Source: Pegoplata infirma
Taxonomy: Eukaryota; Arthropoda; Insecta; Diptera; Anthomyiidae
Direction: 5' to 3'
Length of the DNA: 64,000 nucleotides
Assembly: GCA_963921195.1 (NCBI GenBank)
Contig: OY992537.1
Location: forward strand, 57,684,313 to 57,748,312
The translations under genes were made by a program, and so were the position numbers. Below are positions 1 through 11,370 of the stretch, piece after piece. The notes under the pieces are model-generated. The model was not told the origin of the DNA, ran no database searches, and saw only the letters and a list, made by a program, of their open reading frames with translations. The stretch's first letter is position 1. Each line of letters starts with the position of its first letter.

Positions 1-1560
1 TTTTCAGATTCTGAAATATTTTTTCTGTACAAAAATTCTCAGAATGGGAGTTATTTTTTCAATAGAAAAATTCTTCAGATTCTGAGATATTTTTTTTATA
101 GAAAAATTCTTAGGTTCTGAGATATTTTTTCTACAGAAAAATTCTCAGATTCTGGGATATTTTATCTATGCAAAATTCTCAGATTCTGAGACATTTTTTC
201 TAAAAAAAGTTCTCAGATTCTGAGATGTTTTTTCTATAAAAAAATTTTTAAATTCTGAAATATTTTTTTTATATATATTTTTTCTATAGAAAAATTTTCA
301 GATTCTGATATATTTTTTCTATAGAAAAATTCTCAGATTCTGAGAAATTTTTTCTATAGAAAAATTCTCCGATTCTGATATATTTTTTCTATAGAAAAAT
401 TCTCAGATTCTGAGATGTTTTTTCTATAGAAAAATTCTCAGATTCTGCGATTTTTTTTTCTATACACAAATTCTCAGATTCTGAGAAATATTTTCTATAG
501 AAAAATTCTCAGATTCTGTAATAGTTTTTCTATAGAAAAATTCTCAGATTCTGAGATATTTTGCTATAGAAAAATTCTGAGATATTTTTTCTATAGAAAA
601 TTCTCAGATTCTGAGATATTTTTTCTATAGAAAAATTCTTAGATTCTGAGACACTTTTTCTATAGAAAAATTCTCAGATTCTGAGATATTTTTTTACAGA
701 AAAATTCTTAGATTCTGAGATATTTTTTCTATATAAAAATTCTCAGATTCAGAGAAATTTTTTCTGTGGAAAAATTTTCAGATTCTGAGATATTTTTCTA
801 AAAAAAAATTCCGATTCTGAGATATTTTTTGTATAGAAAAATTCTCAGATTCTGAGATATTTTTTTTTCTATAGAAAAATTCTTAAATTCTGAGATATTT
901 TTTCTATACAAAAACTCTCAGATTCTGTGATTTTTTTTTCTATAGAAAAATTCTTAGATTCTGAGATATTTTTTCTATAGAAAAATTTTCAGATTCTAAA
1001 ATATTTTTTCTATAGAAAAATTTTCAGATTCTGAAATATTTTTTCTATAGAAAAAATTCTCAGATTCTGATATATTTTTTCTATAGACAAATTTTCAGAT
1101 TCTGAAATTTTTTTTCTACAGAAAAATTCTCAGATTCTGAGATATTTTTTCTATAGAAAAATTCTCAGATTCTGAGATATTTTTTCTATAGAAAAATTCT
1201 CAGATTCTGAGATATTTTTTCTATAGCAAAATTCTCAGATTCTGAGATATTTTTTTTTATAAAAAAATTCTCAGATTCTGAGATATTTTTTCTATAGAAA
1301 AATTCTCAGATTCTGAGATATTTTTTCTTTAAAAAAATTCTCAGATTCTGGGATAGTTTTTCTATAGAAAAATTCTCAGATTCTGGGATAGTTTTTCTAT
1401 TGAAAAATTCTCAGATTCTGGGATAGTTTTTCTATAGAAAAATTCTCAGATTCTGAGATATTTTTTTACAGAAAAATTCTTAGATTCTGAAATATTTTTT
1501 CTATATAAAAATTCTTAGATTCAGAGAAATTTTTTCTGTGGAAAAATTTTCACATAAAAA
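1..1560. repeat. Sat35 satellite array, block Ia
   Basis: Tandem 35-bp units, about 44 of them, running in from outside the window. Each unit carries CTCAGA-T-TCTGAG (two 6-bp arms around one T) and the perfect 16-bp palindrome TTTTTCTATAGAAAAA, so every monomer has two potential hairpins. Units here are fairly diverged, with 1-3 bp indels and substitutions, and degrade further toward 1560. No reading frame is conserved; the array is non-coding. Confidence 0.95.
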
Positions 1561-1610
1561 AAAATTGAAAATTTAGATATTTTTCTATAAAAAAATTTTG
1601 CGGTTGAGAT

Positions 1611-2331
1611 ATTTATACCCTACACCACTCTGTGGTACAGGGTATAATAAGTTCGACACAGAATTACTTTTTGAGTCGATTTAGCGATGTTTCAATAAAT
1701 TTTCAATCAATTGACTTGAAATTTGAAACTTAAGCATCTTTTGGCCCAAGGACGAAGCCTATTGAAATTGGAAAAAATCGGTCCATGTTAAGACCTAGCC
1801 GCCATACCAACGACCCCTTTGGATTAGTCATAAATGACTCTAATAACCATATTATAATAGATATCGCTTTTAAATTTAACAAGTAATCAAATTTTGCATG
1901 CACGAATCATCGTTCCAAATTTCAAAGGAATCGTTTCAGTCCTTCTGGTAGACCCCATACAAACCACCCTCCCGATATTCACATAATTTCTTCAAAATTC
2001 ATAAAAATAGAAATATTTGATAACAATTTTATTTTTAGGTGTTAAACGTGTATTTTAGTAACCTTATCAAATCGGAATATAATTGGACCATTTTTGGACT
2101 TAGTCCTCCATATAAAAATTTCGACCGATATTCAGTTAAATCGGTCTATTGGCAAAAAAATAAACCAATTCCACTAAAATTTTATCTGTTTGTGTTTTCT
2201 ACACTAAATAAAGATCTAAGAAAAGATAGATTCAATCGGTCCATGTTTGGACTTGGGACCCATTTTCCGGAAAACACTGGTATAAGGTATCATGTGGTCG
2301 GTCTTGACCGACTATAACTTTCTTACTTGTT
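1611..2331 (+). mobile_element. DINE-1/INE-1-like element F1, copy A, inside Sat35
   Basis: Starts with the hairpin ATACCCTACACCAC...GTGGTACAGGGTAT, continues through GAGTCGATTTAGCGATG, and ends with the palindrome GGTCGGTCTTGACCGACT followed by TTTCTTACTTGTTT. Four other copies of family F1 are in the window (11371, 12628, 16435, 62648). Hairpins at both ends and, in other copies, a GTCY microsatellite match the known architecture of fly INE-1/DINE-1 (Helentron-associated) elements. Sat35 resumes immediately after the right end. The 92-codon open frame inside is not conserved in the other copies and is unlikely to be a gene. Confidence 0.75.
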
Positions 2332-4755
2332 TTTCTATAGAAAAATTCTCAGATTCTGAGATATTTTTTCTATAGAAAAATTCTCAGATTCTGAGATATT
2401 TTTTCTATAGAAAAATTCTCAGATTCTGAGATATTTTTTCTATAGAAAAATTCTCAGATTCTGAGATATTTTTTCTATAGAAAAATTCTCAGATTCTGAG
2501 ATATTTTTTCTATAGAAAAATTCTCAGATTCTGAGATATTTTTTCTATAGAAAAATTCTCAGATTCTGAGATATTTTTTCTATAGAAAAATTCTCAGATT
2601 CTGAGATATTTTTTCTATAGAAAAATTCTTAGATTCTGAGATACTTTTTCTATAGAAAAATTGTCTATGAAAAATTCTCAGATTTTGATACATTTTTCTT
2701 ATAGAAAAATTCTCAGATTTTGAGACATTTTTCCAATAGAAAAATTCTTAGATTCTGAGATATTTTTTCTATAGAAAAAATCTCAGATCCTGAGATATTT
2801 TTTCTATAGAAAAATTCTCAGATCCTGAGATACTTTTTCTATAGAAAAATTGTCTATGAAAAATTCTCAGATTCTGAGATATTTTTTCTATGGAAAAATT
2901 CACAGATTTTGAGATATTGTTTCTTTAGAAAAATTCTCAGATTCTGAGATATTTTTTCTATAGAAAACTTCTCAGATTCTGAGATATTTTTTCTATAGAA
3001 AAATTTTCAGATTCTGAGATATTTTTTCTATAAAAAAATTCTCAGATTCTAAAATATTTTTTTCTATTGAAAAATTCTTAGTTTCTGAGATATTTTTTCT
3101 ATAGAAAAATTCTCAGATTCTAAGATATTTTTTCTATAGAAAAATTCTCAGATTCTGAGATATTTTTTCTATAGAAAAATTCTCAGATTCGGAGATATTT
3201 TTTCTATTGAAAACTTCTCAGATTCTGAGATATTTTTTTCTATAGAAAAATTCTCAGATCCTGTGATATTTTTTCTATAGAAAACTTTTCAGATTCTGAG
3301 AATTTTTCCTATAGAAAACGTCTCAGATTCTGAGACATTTTTCCTATAGAAAACGTCGCAGATTCTGAGACATTTTTCCTATAGAAAACGTCTCAGACTC
3401 TGAGACATTTTTCCTATAGAAACCGTCTCAGATTCTGAGATATTTTTTCGATAGAAAAATTCTCAGATTCTGAGAAATATTTTCTATAGAAAAATTCTCA
3501 GATTCAATAAAAAAATTCTCAGATTCTTAGATAGTTTTTCTATAGAAAAATTTTCAGATTTCTGATATAATTTTTTTCTATAGAAAAATTCTTAGATTCT
3601 AAGATATATTTTTATAGAAAAATTCTCAGATTCTGAGATATTTTTTCAATAGAAAAATTGTCAGATTTTGAGATATGTTTTTGATAGAAAAATTCTCTGA
3701 TTCTGAGATATTTTTTCTATAGAAAAATTCTCAGATTCTGAGATATTTTTTTGATAGAAAAATTCTCTGATTCTGAGATATTTTTTCTATAGAAAAATTC
3801 TCAGATTCTGAGATATTTTTTCTATAGAAAAATTCTCAGATTCTGAGATATTTTTTCTATAGAAAAATTCTCATATTCTGAGATATTTTTTCTATAGAAA
3901 AATTCTCAGATTCTGAGATTATATTCTATAAAAAAATTCTCAGATTCTGAGATATTTTTTTCTATAGAAAAATTCTCAGATTCTGAGATATTTTTTCTAT
4001 AGAAAAATTTTCAGAGTCTGAGATATTTTTTCTATAGAAAAATTCTCAGATTCTGAGATATTGTTTCTATAGAAAAATTCTCAGATTCTGAGATATTTTT
4101 TCTATAGAAAAATTCTCAGATTCTGAGATATATTTTCTATAGAAAGTTCTTAGATTCTAAGATATTTTTCTAAAGAAAAATTCTCAGATTCTGAAATATT
4201 GTTTCGTAAAAAAATTCTCTGATTCTAAGATATTTTTTCTATAGAAAAATTCTTAGATTCTGAGATATATTTTTCTATAGAAAAAATTATCAGATTCTGA
4301 GATATTTTTTCTATAGAAAATTCTCAGATTCTGAGATATTTTTTCTATAGAAATATTCTCAGATATATTTTCTATAGAAAAATTCTCAGATTCCGAGATA
4401 TTTTTTCTATAGAAAAATTCTTATATTCTAAGATATTTTTTCTATAGAAAAGTCTGAGATTCTGAGATATATTTTCTATAGAAAAATTCTCAGATTCTGA
4501 GATATTTTTCTATAGAAAAATTCTCATATTCTGAGATATTTTTTATATAGAAAAATTCTCAGATTCTGAGATATTTTTTCTATAGAAAAATTCTCAGATT
4601 CTGAGATATTTTTTCTATAGAAAAATTCTCAGATTCTGAGATATTTTTTCTATAGAAAAATTCTCAGATTCTGAGATATTTTTTCTATAAAAAAATTCTC
4701 AGATATTGGGATAGTTATTCTATAGAAAAATTCTCAGATTCTGGGATAGTTTTTC
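2332..4755. repeat. Sat35 satellite array, block Ib
   Basis: About 69 further 35-bp units of the variant with GATATTTTTTCTATAG. From about 2332 to 2620 some eight successive units are identical, a locally homogenised core; units become more varied on both sides. A patch at about 3300-3440 has units with GACATTTTTCCTATAG and AAACGTCTC, resembling the variant that dominates the array at 40985-42620. No coding potential. Confidence 0.96.
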
Positions 4756-4757
4756 TA

Positions 4758-5180
4758 CACACAAAATTTTTTTTTTCATGAACGATTTTCATAGTATTTA
4801 TGAACAAATTCATACAATTTATTACTTTTTCATAATATTTATAAACTTTTTCATAGTATTTATATAAATCATAATATGTGAATTATTGTTTTTCTGTAAA
4901 GACAGTCGAGCTCAGGCTCTAATTATAATTATGTATTATAATTTTTTGATTTGTTATATATGGTTTTGAATTGAGAAAAGTGGGAAAGAAAAATTTTAAT
5001 TTTTCTAAAAATTTAGACATCCTGGTTTGTTTCTTACTAGTTTCATATTATTTAAGAATTTTTAACATTTTTCATAAATACTATGAAAAAGTTTATAAAT
5101 ATTATGAAAAAGTAATAAATTATATGAATTTGTTCATAAATACTATGAAAATCGTTCATGGAAAAAAAAAATTTTGTGTG
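4758..5180. mobile_element. Foldback MITE, CACACAAAA ends, TA duplication
   Basis: Ends are CACACAAAATTTTTTTTTT and its complement AAAAATTTTGTGTG. Both arms carry a long inverted repeat (TCATGAACGATTTTCATAG...) of about 100 bp. The flanks are TTTTTCTA and TATAGAAAA: removing the insert and one TA restores an intact Sat35 palindrome, so the insertion site and the 2-bp TA duplication are exact. The 90-codon open frame that crosses the element is an accident of the repeat. Same family as 13077-13636. Confidence 0.88.
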
Positions 5181-5182
5181 TA

Positions 5183-5592
5183 TAGAAAAATTCTCAGATT
5201 CTGGGATTGTTTTTCTATAGAAAAATTCTCAGATTCTGGATAGTTTTTCTATTGAAAAATTCTCAGATTCTTAGATATTTTTTCTATAGAAAGATTCTCA
5301 GATTCTGAGATATTTTTTTTACAGAAAAATTCTTAGATTCTGAGATATTTTTTCTATAGAAAAGTTCTCTTATTCTGAGATATTTTTTCTATAGACAAAT
5401 TCTCAGATTCTGAGATATATTTTCTGTAGAAAAATTTTTAGTTCTGAAATATTTTTTCTATAGAAAAATTGTCAAATCCTAAGATATTTTTTTTATTGAA
5501 AAATTCTCAGATTCTGAAATATTTTTTTTATAGAAAAATTCTCTGATTCTTAGATATTTTTTCTATAGAAAAATTCTTAGATTCTAAGACAT
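5183..5592. repeat. Sat35 satellite array, block Ic
   Basis: About 12 diverged 35-bp units continuing the array after the foldback insertion. The array ends at about 5592 (GATTCTAAGACATG) in non-repetitive AT-rich DNA. Confidence 0.93.
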
Positions 5593-5877
5593 GTAATATG
5601 GAATAAAATAGGAAACAGAATGGAATGAATTAGGGAACGAAATGAAACTTGGGGTTTTTCACTCAAATTTTTTTATCAAATTTTTTTTGCACTCAAATTT
5701 TTTTTTGTAACTCAATTTGGAGTTTTTTTCATTTTTTGTTTTTTTCTATATGAGTTTTTCGGGAAAAACTTAAAATTTTTTAGGGAAATTTCACTATCAT
5801 TTCATGTGAAATGATAGTTGCACTAAATTTCCCATTGGTAAAACCATGTGTTATATTTTTGTTTGTTTATTATAACT
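5593..5877. other. AT-rich spacer, nothing recognised
   Basis: T-rich low-complexity sequence with a small inverted repeat around 5785-5835 (GGGAAATTTCACTATCATTT and its complement). No gene or transposon end is recognisable. Confidence 0.6.
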
Positions 5878-7117
5878 AGGGCAAGTACTTTCTTGAAAAT
5901 GCATATTTTTACTCCGCACTCTAAACATAACATAAATTAAATATCTATCCGAATCAATAAATTTGAAATAAAATGGCATCGATTTGTAGTTGCATATTTT
6001 TGCATATTTTGGTATAAATGCATATTTTTGCATATTTTCATATAAATTGCAATTTTTTTAAATTTCATCAACATTTTTATTAGTAATTAGTAGGGCAAGT
6101 ACTTTCATGAAAATGCATATTTTTACTCCGCACTCTAAACATAACATAAATTAAATATCTATCCGAATCAATAAATTTGAAATAAAATGGCATCGATTTG
6201 TAGTTGCATATTTTTGCATATTTTGGTATAAATGCATATTTTTGCATATTTTCATATAAATTGCAATTTTTTTAAATTTCATCAACATTTTTTCAAAAAA
6301 TCATTTCAAAAACCCTTTCAAAAAAATATTTTCTTATAGAAATGATATTCTGAGACAGTTTGTTTCTGAAAATAAAATTTTTAAATTCTTAATAGCTTTA
6401 AATTTAAAAATTTCTTACAGGAAAATGGAAGGAAAAGCCTATACAAAAACTTTTATTATTCTCCAGATCAGATTGGTATTGAATTTTATCGAAATTAGCA
6501 CAGAAGTTAAGAAGTTTTGAACAAATCCGTGAAATTAAGATTGGTTTTATCCCGATTTCACGTGTTTAATAGAGATTGGTAGCCACAAAAATATTTTACA
6601 AAGTTTTTTTGCGACTCAAATATTTTTTAAACTCAAAAAAAATTTACACCCAAAAAATATATTTTTTTTTCCAAAAATTACTAAAGAAGTATTTGACTTC
6701 AAATAAAATATTTTTAGTAAACATTTGTAAGCACTTTTTTACGTCCAAGTCGATTTTTAACTATCTACTTGTTTATTTATAAAATTTGTATCAGAAATAT
6801 TTTTCGACTTCTAAAGAAAATTTGTACATTTAAAATTTTTTATCACAAAATGTGTCAATAAAAAAATATTTTCTAATTAAAAGCTGAGTCCACCCAAAAA
6901 AAAACATTTGTTTAATATTGTAGAGAGCATTAAAGTATTTAAAAAAATCTAATTTATGTTATTAAATCTGTTTTTTAGTAAAAGCAGTTCACTTTTAATA
7001 CATTATTTTAAATTTTAAGTGCATATTTTTTGAATTTTAAGTGCATATTTTTGATTTTTAGGGGCATATTATAGGCACATATTTTCGATTTTTAGATGCA
7101 TGAAAGTACTTGCCCTA
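5878..7117. mobile_element. Non-autonomous TIR element, 9-10 bp duplication (Mutator-like?)
   Basis: Terminal inverted repeats AGGGCAAGTACTTTC and GAAAGTACTTGCCCT. Flanks are ATTATAACT on the left and A+ATTATAACT on the right, a 9-bp target duplication (or 10 bp with one mismatch), which fits Mutator-like elements better than hAT. The subterminal regions on both sides carry many TGCATATTTTT repeats. The left end is present twice in tandem (5878-6092 and 6093-6290, 215-bp offset). No transposase frame is present; the short open frames inside are not credible. Confidence 0.7.
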
Positions 7118-9284
7118 ATTATAACTCAAGATCAAAATAATCTTGTCTTAATCAAATTAACCAGTTGATTGAACTTAAGACCAGAAAAATATTATTTTGT
7201 TTTTATAATTTAAATCATACAAGGAAATATGTGAATGACAAAAAAAAAAAAAAACAGTAAGAATATTTTTAATACAAAAGTTTGCAACACTTTCGCTTAA
7301 AAAAAACATAAATAACAACGACAACAAAACAATCAAACGAATCTTGACCTAATGAACGGTAATTTTAAAATTTTTATTTAAAAAAAAAAAAATTCAAATA
7401 TCTTACAAAAATAAAACTACTGTACACATTTATTACGTCTGATCTAAAAGGTCAATTAAGATTAGAATACACAATTTAAAAAAAAAAAATCCAAACGAGC
7501 CTCTTTTTTTTTTTTTTGGAAGTACGAAAAAACAAAATCGTTATCGCTCAAAAAAAAAATAAAGTGGAGGAGTGAAAAAAAACAATCTAAATATAATTAA
7601 AAAAAAAAATGTTATGATTAATTGAATTTAAAACATATTTTATTTTTTTTTTCATTTGCAAAACTTTCCAAATAGCAACAACAGTTTCTTCAAACAAAAT
7701 TTTCAGCAATTATTGTTTTTAAATAATTTAATGAAATCTTGTTTTAACCAAATTTTGCTTGTTAAATCTAAAATTCTGTATAAATATATTGAGTATAAAA
7801 TCTTATAGTTCTTATTGTTAATAAACAACAATATTAATTCAAATTACTTAAAAATTTGTATGAAAATTATTCTGAATTTAATATGACTACACTTGTGATA
7901 TGATTGATTTAATTACTGAATGATATGACTGACTGACTGACCGACTGTTTGTCCAAATGACCCCGTATGTAAATTACAATTAATTGAGACAAATAATTTA
8001 AAAACAGGATAAATGTAGTTTAAATTGCATTAAACTAAAAACAAATTGCACAATCTTAATTACATACCATGAGATCATTATTTTATTTATAGTAAATAGT
8101 CCTCGAAATTTATGGTTGAAGGTTCCAAATTAAAAAAACACTAGAATATGAAAGTTTGAATGGAATTTTTTATATATGGAGCATTCCAGGAAAAATCACT
8201 CACTTTAAGACCCGAACCACTTCGATTAATTTGTCAGCCTTTTTTTTCCAAGATGGTGTTGAGTAATCAATTTTTCAAAATGGCGATTAAGAAATTAAAA
8301 TTTTCAATTTCAATATTTCAAAAAAATATTTAAAGCACCGCTCAACACTCATTTTCCGGTTTGAATTCTGGTGATCAGTTTTAGTACGCTTCGATCTCCT
8401 GTGTTATTTTGCATATAAACCGGAAGATATCTTTAAGTCTATAAGAAAGAATGAAATTTTGCCTAAATTTTGAGCTCATCACAGTAAAGATTAATCATCT
8501 GGTTTTTGTTTTAGAGCCTTTTAAAAATGGTGCTTTTTCTAATTTTTTTCACAGTGTTTTTTTAAGATACATGTTTGGCCAATAAGAGTGCAACAACTTA
8601 AAATTTTTTTGATCATATATTTGAGAGTATAGTTTAATTCTACTCTAACGCTTTATACCAGATTTTTATTCCACCCAGTGGCTGCAGTGCAGGCTTTCAA
8701 AACAGGCAAAAATCGCGTTTTTTCGCATTTTCAACCGCGAATAATTAAAATTTTAGACGTGATGAAAAATTTTGAGCACAGATTTGGAATCAGCGAGTTA
8801 AAATCTTTAAAAATTTTATATAAAACTTCAAACCGGAGCCAAAAACCTTCGATTTGTTGAGCGGTGAAATTATTCGAAGTACCTATCACTTATTTTTTAA
8901 CGTTTGAAAAATAAAACCGACTTTCTGAAAAAGTCCGAAACCTTAGATTTTTTTTAAACAACTCTAAACATTGTACTCTAAATTACGCAACTTTTAAGCC
9001 ATTATTTGAGATGTAATCATAATTGGTTATATTTTTTTTTTCAAATTTTTAAAATTGCAACTTTTTTTTTGACTCTAATTTATTTTATACGGTACTCAAA
9101 AAAAAAAAATGGTAGATTTGGACCCTAACTTATGCTAGTTATATTCATTTAGGTGTAGAAATACGTCTAACAAAAATTTAGGATGATCGGCCTTTAAATT
9201 AAAAAAAAAACGGATTACAGGGAAAATATAATTTTTTTTCTGTTTTCTCAACTTTTTTGATATTTTAAGTTAAGTTTCCGTAGG
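7118..9284. other. AT-rich DNA without recognised genes
   Basis: Contains several poly-A and poly-T runs, a short TGACTGAC tract near 7925-7945, and text of dispersed-repeat character from about 8170 (TATATATGGAGCATTCC), which resembles the terminus of the element at 42877. The longest open frame (8678-8860, 60 codons) has no recognisable motif. I see no exon, RNA gene or complete transposon. Confidence 0.5.
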
Positions 9285-9289
9285 CATCT

Positions 9290-9443
9290 TGTTGAAGATT
9301 AAGAATAAACTACCTTAATGTTTTCTACTTTGTTGTTTTGAATATCAAATTTGTTTGTAAATATTGTCGTTCAAATGTTAAAAGAAAAATAAAATATTTT
9401 TTCATTCTTTGTGTTACCTTAAATCGATTATCACCTTTTAACA
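9290..9443 (+). repeat. 5' LTR of compact copia-type element
   Basis: 154 bp, begins TGTTGAAGATTA and ends CCTTTTAACA, so it has the usual TG...CA ends. It matches 11103-11256 base for base as far as I can compare. An AATAAAATATTT stretch at about 9390 could serve as polyadenylation signal. Confidence 0.94.
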
Positions 9444-9455
9444 GGTTATGGGCCC
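9444..9455 (+). promoter_or_regulatory. Primer-binding site, initiator tRNA-Met anticodon region
   Basis: GGTTATGGGCCC directly follows the LTR. It is complementary to the anticodon stem-loop (GGGCCCATAACC) of insect initiator tRNA-Met. Copia is known to prime from a cleaved half-molecule of this tRNA rather than from its 3' end, so the site supports a copia-type assignment. Confidence 0.87.
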
Positions 9456-9521
9456 TTCCGCGTAAAAAGGGTAGTGATTATAATAAATAGTGATCTTAAA
9501 GAGAGTAATACAAGATTCAAG

Positions 9522-11039
9522 ATGTCAACGAACTTTCAAATCGAAAAGCTACGTGGAAGCGAGAATTTTGAAGATTGGAAATTTGCAACTGAGGCATATT
9601 TTCAAATGAAAGGTCTTTGGGATGCTATCCTAGGAACGGAAGCTACGGAAGACAAGAAAATTCAAGCAAAAGCTGAGATGATTTTAATGGTTGACAAGGC
9701 TGTTTATCCACATATACGTGAGTGTAGAACGGCAAATGAAATTTGGTGTACTTTAGGAAAAATCTACGAAGACAGCGGGCTGGTAAGAAGAGTCGGGCTG
9801 ATACAAAAGTTCTGTTCAACCAAATTAAATGATTGTGCTAACGTTGAAGATTATGTGAACGAAATTCTTACGACAGCACATAAGTTACGAGCTGCAGGAC
9901 TTCAAGTTGATGAAGAATGGGTCGGGTCAATGTTGTTAACAGGGTTACCGGATGAGTATAAACCTATGATAATGGGAATTCAAAGTTCGGGGATAAAAAT
10001 AACAGGAGATTCCATAAAGTTGAAATTATTGCAAGATGTAAAAGCTGATTCTGAAGAAATGGCATTGGTTAGTCGTAAGAAAGATTTTCGGAACAGAGGA
10101 CCGAAGTGTTACAGCTGCAATCAATACGGTCATATAGCTGCAAAATGTCCAAATAAATCTCCGAGATCAGATGAAGAAGGGCATGCTATGATGGGAGCAT
10201 TTTCTGCACGTGAATTAAATAAGGATGATTGGTTTTTTGATTCTGGTGCAACCGCCCATATGTGTTCAAATCCGAAATACTTCAATAAGTTTTGCAAACA
10301 GAAGAAATGTGAGGTAAAGATAGCTAATAATACAACAATGAACGTAAAAGGAGAAGGACAAGTAAATATGGTTGCTAAAGTTGGTAAATTTAAAAAAGAA
10401 AACGTAACTTTCCGAAATGTACAACTTATCCCAGAATTATGTGTCAATCTTTTGTCAGTATCAAAGATAGTAGAAAGTGGATACGAAGTGGTTTTTAATA
10501 AAAAAGGTTGCAAAGTGGTTAATAAAAGTGGTGAAGTTATTGTTACTGGTGATCTCGTTGATGGAATGTTTCGTATGAACAATGAAAATAATACAGAAGC
10601 TCAAAAAGGTGAGAAGTGGAAAAAACATGTTAGCCATAATACAAATTATAGGCATTGTGAAAATTTCAATTATTATATTCCTGAGTGTGATTCAGTGGGG
10701 GATTTAGATGATTCAGAATTTGATAAAGAAGATATTTTAGATGAAATTAAAACAACAGAAATTCAAGATAATGAATCTAATGAAATGGAAAATAATTCAG
10801 AAATCGTTTTAAAGTTACCATCTAATATGGGAATCACAACTTCGGAAAGAAATTTATCAATTGTTGTAACCCCTGTGGACAAATATGGACACGAGGTGAA
10901 CTTTAAAGAAAATAAGCAAATGGTAAATTATCAAAAGGCTGTTAATGAGGAAGAAAACTCTATTGATAAGAGGCATAGTTGGACTGTGTTTGGTTCACCC
11001 AGAAAGAAAAAGAAGAAACTTAAATATAGTGAATGGTGA
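9522..11039 (+). CDS. Copia-type Gag-protease polyprotein, no polymerase
   Basis: 505 codons from ATG at 9522 (MSTNFQIEKLRGSENF), chosen over the upstream non-ATG extension because copia-type Gag starts this way. Residues 1 to about 185 look like the Gag capsid domain of Ty1/copia elements (EDWKFATEAYF, IWCTLGKIYED, LLTGLPDEYKPMI). A zinc knuckle of form CX2CX4HX4C lies at Cys196, Cys199, His204 and Cys209. The protease active site DSGAT starts at Asp240. After about residue 350 comes an acidic tail with no domain I recognise, ending in a lysine-rich stretch (PRKKKKKLKYSEW) that might be a nuclear localisation signal. Integrase, reverse transcriptase and RNase H are absent. The frame is uninterrupted, suggesting it was selected until recently. 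The antisense frames here are shadows. Confidence 0.9.
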   Translation: MSTNFQIEKLRGSENFEDWKFATEAYFQMKGLWDAILGTEATEDKKIQAKAEMILMVDKAVYPHIRECRTANEIWCTLGKIYEDSGLVRRVGLIQKFCSTKLNDCANVEDYVNEILTTAHKLRAAGLQVDEEWVGSMLLTGLPDEYKPMIMGIQSSGIKITGDSIKLKLLQDVKADSEEMALVSRKKDFRNRGPKCYSCNQYGHIAAKCPNKSPRSDEEGHAMMGAFSARELNKDDWFFDSGATAHMCSNPKYFNKFCKQKKCEVKIANNTTMNVKGEGQVNMVAKVGKFKKENVTFRNVQLIPELCVNLLSVSKIVESGYEVVFNKKGCKVVNKSGEVIVTGDLVDGMFRMNNENNTEAQKGEKWKKHVSHNTNYRHCENFNYYIPECDSVGDLDDSEFDKEDILDEIKTTEIQDNESNEMENNSEIVLKLPSNMGITTSERNLSIVVTPVDKYGHEVNFKENKQMVNYQKAVNEEENSIDKRHSWTVFGSPRKKKKKLKYSEW

Positions 11040-11090
11040 TACAAATCTAAATGATTATTTTAACGTTTATATTGTTATTCAAGGAGTTCA

Positions 11091-11102
11091 TTCTAGTGGG
11101 GG
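11091..11102 (+). promoter_or_regulatory. Polypurine tract of compact copia-type element
   Basis: AGTGGGGG immediately precedes the 3' LTR (TTCTAGTGGGGG then TGTTGAAG), in the position of the plus-strand primer. Confidence 0.7.
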
Positions 11103-11256
11103 TGTTGAAGATTAAGAATAAACTACCTTAATGTTTTCTACTTTGTTGTTTTGAATATCAAATTTGTTTGTAAATATTGTCGTTCAAATGTTAAAAGAAA
11201 AATAAAATATTTTTTCATTCTTTGTGTTACCTTAAATCGATTATCACCTTTTAACA
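11103..11256 (+). repeat. 3' LTR of compact copia-type element
   Basis: 154 bp, same sequence as the 5' LTR by eye, followed by the CATCT target duplication. Confidence 0.94.
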
Positions 11257-11370
11257 CATCTAACGTGTGTCATGCCACTTGAGTCCGATTTTTGAAATTT
11301 ATTGAAACTTTCTATTGCAATAAATTTTTTTTATTCTTCAAGTTCAAATATGTATAATAAGATGACAAGT

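Larger units (their letters stand above)
9290..11256 (+). mobile_element. Compact copia-type LTR element encoding Gag and protease only
   Basis: Complete element of 1967 bp. The two 154-bp LTRs appear identical by eye and the 5-bp target duplication CATCT lies at 9285-9289 and 11257-11261. The order is LTR, primer site, one open frame, purine tract, LTR. The frame is intact but has no integrase, reverse transcriptase or RNase H, so the element must borrow these from a full copia-type relative to move. Identical LTRs and a perfect duplication mean insertion was recent, so the compact form itself was mobile. Confidence 0.93.

Noticed and set aside
2039..2317. 92-codon frame in DINE-like copy A
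   Set aside because: Not maintained in the other F1 copies.
4971..5243. 90-codon frame over the foldback MITE
   Set aside because: Runs from the MITE into Sat35 across an insertion boundary.
1..5592. CRISPR-like array (regular repeats)
   Set aside because: Units are contiguous 35-mers with no unique spacers, and the sequence is eukaryotic.
10130..10655. Antisense frames of 150 and 64 codons
   Set aside because: Shadows of the Gag-protease frame on the + strand, which has recognisable domains.
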